From the NCBI GenBank assembly GCA_047620505.1, contig JBLHKS010000003.1, positions 47,646 through 111,645 on the forward strand: a stretch of DNA of 64,000 nucleotides, written 5' to 3'. The DNA comes from JBLHKS01 sp047620505 (GTDB lineage: Bacteria > Verrucomicrobiota > Verrucomicrobiia > Verrucomicrobiales > DEV007). Shown piece after piece: positions 54,823-61,062 of the stretch. The position numbers and the translations under genes were made by a program. The notes under the pieces were generated by a model, which saw nothing but the letters and a program-made list of their open reading frames with translations, was not told the DNA's origin and ran no database searches. Position 1 is the first letter of the stretch; every line of letters begins with the position of its first letter.

Positions 54823-55185
54823 TTGATCGAAGGAATCGAACTAGCGCGCGCGGCAGCCGAATACGCGGATAACAAACAGGCTGAAAATATTCGGATCCTC
54901 GATTTGCGAGGCATCTCGTCAATCGCCGATTATTTCGTGATCTGCACCGGCGGGTCCGCTCCGCACCTCAAAGCGATTCGCAAAGAAGTGCGCGAGAAGC
55001 TCAGAACCGAGCACGAACTGTCGGCCCTTTCGACCGACGGAACCGCAGAGACTCAATGGATGGTCCTCGATTTTGTCGACGTCATCATTCACGTCTTTCA
55101 CCACAGTCGGCGTGATCACTACGCGCTGGAAGAACTCTGGGGCGATGCGCCCGTGATCGAGTTTGAGCCCACTGCGGCGGCGTAG
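54823..55185 (+). CDS. rsfS: Ribosomal silencing factor RsfS
   Basis: 120 residues from TTG 54823; no ATG is available in frame upstream of the conserved start. The DUF143 pattern is complete: NIRILDLRGISSIADYFVICTGGS, HLKAIRKEVREKL, W-M-V-LDFVDVIIHVFHH, and Y-ALEELWGDAP. RsfS binds ribosomal protein L14 and blocks subunit joining in stationary phase. Normal length. Confidence 0.93.
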   Translation: MIEGIELARAAAEYADNKQAENIRILDLRGISSIADYFVICTGGSAPHLKAIRKEVREKLRTEHELSALSTDGTAETQWMVLDFVDVIIHVFHHSRRDHYALEELWGDAPVIEFEPTAAA

Positions 55186-55251
55186 CCAAATTCGTCGGAT
55201 TTCCGCTCAATCGCCTCTCGGAATCTTGGCGAATCCGGCTACTTTGGCCGC

Positions 55252-56499
55252 GTGAAACTCGAAGTCATCAACACGGGAACCGAGCTGCTCCTCGGTCAAG
55301 TCATCAACACCCACGTGGCTTATTTTGGCGAGCAGCTGATGCCGCTTGGCCTCAGGATCCAACGCCAAACCTGCGTTCCCGACGGCGATCCGATCGCTGA
55401 GCTTCTGCGCGAAGCTTTTCCGCGCGCCGACGTTCTCCTCATCACTGGCGGTCTCGGTCCGACCAGCGACGACGTCACTCGCGAGGTCATTGCCGAAATG
55501 TTAGGCCTCGAACTCGAGATCGACGAAGCGATCGTCGATCACATCCGCGCGATCTTCAAAAATCACGGTCGCGAGATGCCCGAATCCAACAAACGGCAGG
55601 CCGCGGTGCCGAAAGGAGCCGAGGTTCTCGATAACCCGAACGGCACCGCGCCCGGTCTCTACTTTCCAGCAGCTGCTGGCCGCAACCCGCATCTCTTCGT
55701 CATCCCCGGGCCGCCCCGCGAGCTCAAGCCGATGTTCGAAAACCTGATCCGTCCGCGCCTGCTCGAAATGCTCGCCGCGGAACATGGCGTCGCCCCGACC
55801 TATCGGAATCTCCGCATCATTGGCGTCGGCGAATCGCAACTGGCCGAAGTCGTCGAGCAGCCGCTTCTTGAGCTCGATCCAAACATCGAAATCGGCTACT
55901 GCGCTCGACTTGGCGAAGTCGACGTCCGCGTCGTCGGACCGATTGAGTTGCTGGACCGCGCTGAAGAACTCGTCCGGACGCATTTCCCGAACGAACTCAT
56001 CAACACCGACGGCCGGAGCCTCGAAAAAACCGTCGTCGACCTCCTCGCTGAGCGAGGCCAGTGGATCGCGACCGCCGAATCCTGCACCGGCGGCTTCATC
56101 GCTCACAGCCTGACCAACGTCTCCGGCTCGTCCGGCGTTTTTCGCCAGGGATTCATCACCTACGCGAACGAAGCCAAAACCGAAATGCTCGGCGTCAGCG
56201 AGCAACTGCTGGCTGAACACGGCGCCGTCAGCGAGCCCGTCGCCCGCGCCATGGCCGAAGGCGCGCTCGAACGCGGAAAAGTCGATCACACGGTCGCCGT
56301 CACCGGAATCGCCGGGCCGACGGGGGGCACACCGGAAAAGCCAGTTGGAACGGTCTACATCGCCCAGGCATCAAAGGGAGCCGAGACGCACGTCCAACTC
56401 TACCGCTACAAATCTGATCGGCCGAGTTTCAAAGCCCGCGTAAACCGCTGTGCGCTCGATCTCGTCCGCCGCCGGATTCTTGGGTTGCCGCTCGGCTGA
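55252..56499 (+). CDS. cinA: CinA: competence/damage-inducible protein, MoaB-like plus nicotinamide-nucleotide amidase domains
   Basis: 415 residues from GTG 55252. N-terminal molybdopterin-binding-like domain with GTELLLGQVINTH and ITGGLGPTSDDVTRE; C-terminal CinA amidase domain with ATAESCTGGFIAHSLTNVSGSS, FRQGFITYANEAK and VAVTGIAGPTGG. CinA deamidates NMN and hydrolyses ADP-ribose; in some Gram-positive species it is competence-induced. Usual length. One perfect palindrome (55667) and one centre variant (56200) inside. Confidence 0.94.
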   Translation: MKLEVINTGTELLLGQVINTHVAYFGEQLMPLGLRIQRQTCVPDGDPIAELLREAFPRADVLLITGGLGPTSDDVTREVIAEMLGLELEIDEAIVDHIRAIFKNHGREMPESNKRQAAVPKGAEVLDNPNGTAPGLYFPAAAGRNPHLFVIPGPPRELKPMFENLIRPRLLEMLAAEHGVAPTYRNLRIIGVGESQLAEVVEQPLLELDPNIEIGYCARLGEVDVRVVGPIELLDRAEELVRTHFPNELINTDGRSLEKTVVDLLAERGQWIATAESCTGGFIAHSLTNVSGSSGVFRQGFITYANEAKTEMLGVSEQLLAEHGAVSEPVARAMAEGALERGKVDHTVAVTGIAGPTGGTPEKPVGTVYIAQASKGAETHVQLYRYKSDRPSFKARVNRCALDLVRRRILGLPLG

Positions 56500-56518
56500 G
56501 GCTCTCCCACGGTTCGGC

Positions 56519-57898
56519 ATGCTTTTCCGAACCCTCTTCTGCTTCCTCGCAATCTGCGTCAGCGCAGCTGCCAAGCCGAACGTCCTCATCATCTACACCG
56601 ATGACCAGGGCTCGGTCGACGCCAGTTGCTACGGCTCGCCGGATCTCGTCACGCCCGCGATCGACCGGCTCGCGGCGAACGGCGTCCGGTTTACCCAGAT
56701 GCTCGCGCCTTCCGCGATCTGCTCCGCCTCGCGCGCCGGATTGCTGACCGGCAAAATCCCGATGCGCGCCGGCGTGCCAGGCAATGTCTCCAGCACGCAC
56801 GGCAATTCCGGGCTCCCGATCAAGAATTACACCATCGCCGAAATGCTGCGCGACGCCGGGTATCGAACTCATCACGTTGGGAAATGGCACCTCGGTTACA
56901 ACGAGGAAACAATGCCACTCGGCCACGGCTTCGACACCTCGTTTGGCCACATGGGCGGCTGCATCGACAACTACTCGCACTTCTTTTATTGGCAGGGCCC
57001 GAACCGCCACGACCTCTGGCGCGACGGCAAGGAGATCTGGGCTGACGGCGAGAATTTCGGCCACATGATGGTCGAAGAGGCCAAGTCAGTCATCGATCGC
57101 GAGGACGAAAAACCTTTCTTCATTTACATGGCGATCAACTGGCCGCACTACCCGCTTCAGGGCTTCGACAAGTGGCGGAAATATTACGCGGACAAGGGCC
57201 TCGAATCGCCGCGCGACAAATACTGCGCCTTCATGTCGAGCACGGATGACTTGATCGGCGAGGTGCTCGATCACCTCGAATCGGCAGGCAAAACGGAAGA
57301 CACGATCGTCGTTTTCCAATCCGATCACGGCCACTCGGTCGAGGAGCGGACGTTTGGATCGGGCGGCGATCCCGGACCCTACCGCGGACACAAAGGAAGC
57401 TTCTTCGAAGGCGGGATTCGCGTGCCGTCGATCGTGAGCTGGCCCGCGAAACTGCCGAAAGGCGAGGTTCGCGAGCAACTCGTCGTCGGTTGCGACTGGT
57501 TTCCGACGATCGCCGAGTGGTGCGGCGCAAAGCCGGAAGCCGGTATCGATGGCTTCTCGATCGCGAAAATCGTTGAGTCCGCCGACGCGAAAAGCCCACA
57601 TGAAAGCTGGTATTGGACATTCGGTGCCCGCAAAGACAAGCAAGGCCGAGACACCGGCCATTGGGCAGTTCGTCAGGGCGATTGGAAGCTCGTTGGCAAC
57701 GGCAAAGATCTGCGGAATCCGGATTCGTTGACCGGAGACGACAAGAAACTGTTCCTCTCGAATCTCGCCGAAGACATCGGCGAGACGACGAATCTCGCCA
57801 AGGAAAGGCCCGAGATTCTCCAGCAGCTGCTGAAGTTGCACGAAGAATACCAGTCGGGCCTCGTCAGCGATCACACAGCGATTAAGGCAAGCGATTAG
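56519..57898 (+). CDS. Secreted sulfatase (CSASR motif)
   Basis: 459 residues from ATG 56519 (signal MLFRTLFCFLAICVSAAAK). Metal-site motif IYTDDQGSVDASCYGS. The maturation motif reads C68-S-A-S-R72 then AGLLTG, alanine instead of the proline of CxPSR. VGKWHLGYN, IVVFQSDHGHSVEE and GSFFEGGIRVPSIVSWP confirm an S1 sulfatase. The gene follows cinA by 19 bp. A palindrome copy (57821) encodes LQQLLKL. Confidence 0.88.
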   Translation: MLFRTLFCFLAICVSAAAKPNVLIIYTDDQGSVDASCYGSPDLVTPAIDRLAANGVRFTQMLAPSAICSASRAGLLTGKIPMRAGVPGNVSSTHGNSGLPIKNYTIAEMLRDAGYRTHHVGKWHLGYNEETMPLGHGFDTSFGHMGGCIDNYSHFFYWQGPNRHDLWRDGKEIWADGENFGHMMVEEAKSVIDREDEKPFFIYMAINWPHYPLQGFDKWRKYYADKGLESPRDKYCAFMSSTDDLIGEVLDHLESAGKTEDTIVVFQSDHGHSVEERTFGSGGDPGPYRGHKGSFFEGGIRVPSIVSWPAKLPKGEVREQLVVGCDWFPTIAEWCGAKPEAGIDGFSIAKIVESADAKSPHESWYWTFGARKDKQGRDTGHWAVRQGDWKLVGNGKDLRNPDSLTGDDKKLFLSNLAEDIGETTNLAKERPEILQQLLKLHEEYQSGLVSDHTAIKASD

Positions 57899-57962
57899 CA
57901 GTCAGTAGTTCATGTCTAAATGGATTGGACAAGTTCTCATTCCGCCACTTCCCACTACGATA

Positions 57963-60434
57963 ATGATTCGCATTCTTTTTATCATCGGAATCCTCTTTGG
58001 ACTTGCGCCCCCTGCTTTCCCTCAGGGGATCCAGCAGACAAAGGGCGATTTCAGCGACAAATTCCGCCAACTGGATGAAGTCCTGCCTACTCCGAATTCC
58101 TATCGCAACGCTGCAGGCCAGCCAGGGCACGAGTACTGGCAACAGCAGGCCGACTATGTCATCAAAGTGCAGCTCGACGAAGAGGCCCGGCGACTTTCGG
58201 CCTCAGCAACGATCACCTATATAAACAATTCTCCGGACTCGCTGGAATTTCTCTGGGTGCATCTCGATCAGAATATTTTCCGTAAAGATTCGATCAAGGA
58301 GCTGACTCTTGATTTTGGCGGCGCGGGAGGCAGGGGTCCCACCTCCGAAGCTCCGTCGCGGAGGGAGCCTGCCAAGATCAGTTTCGAGGAACTGCGCCGT
58401 CAGCATGGATTTGATGATCGTGAATATGGATTCGAAATTGGCGAGGTAACGCTGGAGAACGGCGATCCGTTGGATCATACGATCGTCGGCACTCTCATGC
58501 GGATCGACATGGAAAAGCCTCTCGCTCCCGGAGCGTCGTTCACTTTTTCAATCGAATGGGCTTATAATATTGGTGAGCAGGACGCGATTGGAGGCCGGTC
58601 CGGTTATGAGCATTTCCCGGATGACGAGCGGGAGGGCGGCAATGACATTTTCCTTCTCGCGCAATGGTTTCCGCGCATGGCCGTCTATTCGGATTATGAA
58701 GGCTGGCACAACAAGGAGTTTCTGGGCCGCGGCGAGTTTACTTTGGAGTTCGGCGACTACGATGTTTCGATTACCGTTCCAGACGACCACATCGTTTCGT
58801 CCACCGGCGTTCTACAAAACCCTGAAGAAGTCCTGACGGAGACACAAATAGAGCGTCTGTCCAATGCCCAAGACGCGGAGAGCCCCGTCCTTATTGTAAC
58901 ACAAGAAGAAGCGCTCAAGAGCGAAAGCTCCATCGCGGAAGGATCCAAGACTTGGAGATTCATTGCAAACAATGTTCGTGATTTTGCTTGGGCGTCGTCG
59001 CGCAAATTCATTTGGGACGCTCAGGGCTACCAACAGCCCGGGGCGGAGGTTGAAACCGTGATGGCGATGTCGTTCTGGCCCAAGGAGGGCGGAGAGCTTT
59101 GGCGAAAATATTCGACGCCAGCTGTCATTCATACGCTGGATGTCTACGGCCGGTTTTCGTTCGATTTCCCCTACCCTGTTATCCAATCGGTGAACGGTCC
59201 GGTAGGAGGCATGGAATACCCGATGATTACGTTCAACGGGCCGAGAACAAAGCTACAGGATGACGGAGAGCGGACGTATTCGATGTCTGAAAAGGTATTC
59301 CTCGTGGGCGTTGTGATTCATGAAGTAGGGCACAATTATTTCCCCATGATCGTGAACTCCGATGAACGCCAATGGACTTGGATGGACGAAGGCATCAACA
59401 GTTTTCTCGATTCGGTGGCCGGTTACGAATGGGACTCCGATATGCCGTGGACACGATCCCTGCCGCGCGATCTCATTCCCTACATGATCAGCGAAAATCA
59501 GGTTCCGATCATGACCCAGTCGGACTCAATCCTGCAGTTTGGCCCGAATGCCTACGGCAAGCCCTCGGCAGCGCTCCACCTCTTGCGGGACACGATTCTA
59601 GGCCGAGAACTCTTTGATCATGCTCTGAAGACATTTTCCCAGCGCTGGAAGTTCAAACGCCCCACGCCTGCCGATTTTTTCCGCACGATGGAAGAAGCTT
59701 CCGGCGTTGATCTGGATTGGTTCTGGCGCGGTTGGTTTTACACGACCGATCATGTCGATATATCCATCGACTACATTTATCGACTGCGGCTGGACACGGA
59801 GAATCCCGACATCGATTTCACCCGGCGCAGGCAGGAAGAGGCCGATAAGCCTTTGAAAGTCGGGGTAAAGTTGAACGACGAGCCCGATTCGAAAACCTGG
59901 GTAGAGCGCAATCCCGGCATTACCGATTTCTACGATGAAAATGATATATTCAGCGTTACCAACAAGGAGCGGAACAAATACCGTGATTTTCTCAAGGAAC
60001 TCGAAGACTGGGAGCGAGAAGCGCTCACCAGGGCGGTGAAAGAGGACAAAAACTACTATGTTCTCGAATTCTCCAATATCGGAGGGCTTGTCTCGCCGAT
60101 CATTCTTGAATTAGAGTTCTCCGACGAGCGCAAAGAGCGGCTCTACATTCCGGCAGAAATATGGCGCCGAAATCCGAAAACAGTCCGCAAGTTAATCGTA
60201 TTGGATAGAGACGATGAACTGACCAGCGTCACCGTCGACCCTGCCTGGGAAACCGCAGACGCGAATATCGACAACAATTCCTATCCCAGACAGATCATTC
60301 CTTCGCGCATCGAAGCCTTCAAAGAGAAAAGAACTGGACTCCATCGCCGAGATATTATGGCGGACAGCAAAACTGAACTCAAAGACGACGACGAAAAAGA
60401 AGACAACAAAAACGGGAAGGCTAAAGATGAATAG
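57963..60434 (+). CDS. M1-like zinc metallopeptidase, secreted
   Basis: 823 residues from ATG 57963 with signal peptide MIRILFIIGILFGLAPPAFPQG. The gluzincin site is HEVGHNYFP near residue 452 with the third ligand 18 residues on (WTWMDEG), and the M1-type GPVGGMEYPMI stands in place of the GAMEN motif. The C-terminus is a highly acidic/basic tail (DDDEKEDNKNGKAKDE). Codon use is distinctly more A/T-rich in third positions than neighbours, and no copy of the iterated palindrome occurs between 57832 and 62467. Downstream it overlaps the DUF6702 gene by 8 bp. Probable horizontally acquired pair, by inference from composition. Confidence 0.87.
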   Translation: MIRILFIIGILFGLAPPAFPQGIQQTKGDFSDKFRQLDEVLPTPNSYRNAAGQPGHEYWQQQADYVIKVQLDEEARRLSASATITYINNSPDSLEFLWVHLDQNIFRKDSIKELTLDFGGAGGRGPTSEAPSRREPAKISFEELRRQHGFDDREYGFEIGEVTLENGDPLDHTIVGTLMRIDMEKPLAPGASFTFSIEWAYNIGEQDAIGGRSGYEHFPDDEREGGNDIFLLAQWFPRMAVYSDYEGWHNKEFLGRGEFTLEFGDYDVSITVPDDHIVSSTGVLQNPEEVLTETQIERLSNAQDAESPVLIVTQEEALKSESSIAEGSKTWRFIANNVRDFAWASSRKFIWDAQGYQQPGAEVETVMAMSFWPKEGGELWRKYSTPAVIHTLDVYGRFSFDFPYPVIQSVNGPVGGMEYPMITFNGPRTKLQDDGERTYSMSEKVFLVGVVIHEVGHNYFPMIVNSDERQWTWMDEGINSFLDSVAGYEWDSDMPWTRSLPRDLIPYMISENQVPIMTQSDSILQFGPNAYGKPSAALHLLRDTILGRELFDHALKTFSQRWKFKRPTPADFFRTMEEASGVDLDWFWRGWFYTTDHVDISIDYIYRLRLDTENPDIDFTRRRQEEADKPLKVGVKLNDEPDSKTWVERNPGITDFYDENDIFSVTNKERNKYRDFLKELEDWEREALTRAVKEDKNYYVLEFSNIGGLVSPIILELEFSDERKERLYIPAEIWRRNPKTVRKLIVLDRDDELTSVTVDPAWETADANIDNNSYPRQIIPSRIEAFKEKRTGLHRRDIMADSKTELKDDDEKEDNKNGKAKDE

Positions 60435-60990
60435 CAACGCAATGATTTTTAGGCGGGCAATTCTTCTTTTCGCATCGGCTCTCGGTGTGGCCTTGGCCCC
60501 GTTTTCGGCCGCTCATGAACAGAAGGCTGCTTTAACGGATATCTTTTATAACCAGCGGACAGGAAATTTGGAAATCGCGCACCGATTCAGCATTCATGAT
60601 GCGGAACACGCCCTGCATGAAGCAACCGATCTGACTGGCGATCTCGCCCAATCACCCGAGGCACGAGCCGCCTTTGCCAAATATGTAGCCGACCGATTCG
60701 AACTGTCCTTCAAGGACAAAAGCACGCTGAAACTAACTCTAGTTGGCCAGGAATTGGAGCGCGGCTATCTATGGGTTTACCAGGAAACCAAAATCCCGGA
60801 GCCCGTCGGCACGCCCTTTCTCATCGAGAATACAATTCTTCAAGATGTAGTAAAAGGGCAAGTCAACACAGTGAACGTTCGCAGCCGTTCCAATGTATCA
60901 ACCTTCATGTTTGAGGTAAACACTAAGCGTAAGCTCTATGTCGCTCCAACCGAAACCGGACCAATTAGGGATGAAGCCGTTGAGCGGTAA
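60427..60990 (+). CDS. DUF6702 family secreted protein
   Basis: 187 residues with signal peptide ending near FSAAHEQ. The body (LTDIFYNQRTGNLEIAHRFSIHDAEHAL and GQELERGYLWVYQETKI) matches the DUF6702 family, which frequently accompanies M1 peptidases in Bacteroidetes and Gammaproteobacteria. Function unknown. Its start lies inside the end of the peptidase gene (8-bp overlap), so the two are cotranslated; same A/T-leaning composition. Confidence 0.8.
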   Translation: MNSNAMIFRRAILLFASALGVALAPFSAAHEQKAALTDIFYNQRTGNLEIAHRFSIHDAEHALHEATDLTGDLAQSPEARAAFAKYVADRFELSFKDKSTLKLTLVGQELERGYLWVYQETKIPEPVGTPFLIENTILQDVVKGQVNTVNVRSRSNVSTFMFEVNTKRKLYVAPTETGPIRDEAVER

Positions 60991-61062
60991 ATAATTCGCG
61001 CTCATCGAGAAGCGGATTGTGTGAGCCGGGCTCCTCCTGTTCGACGCATCATCCAGACCGAA

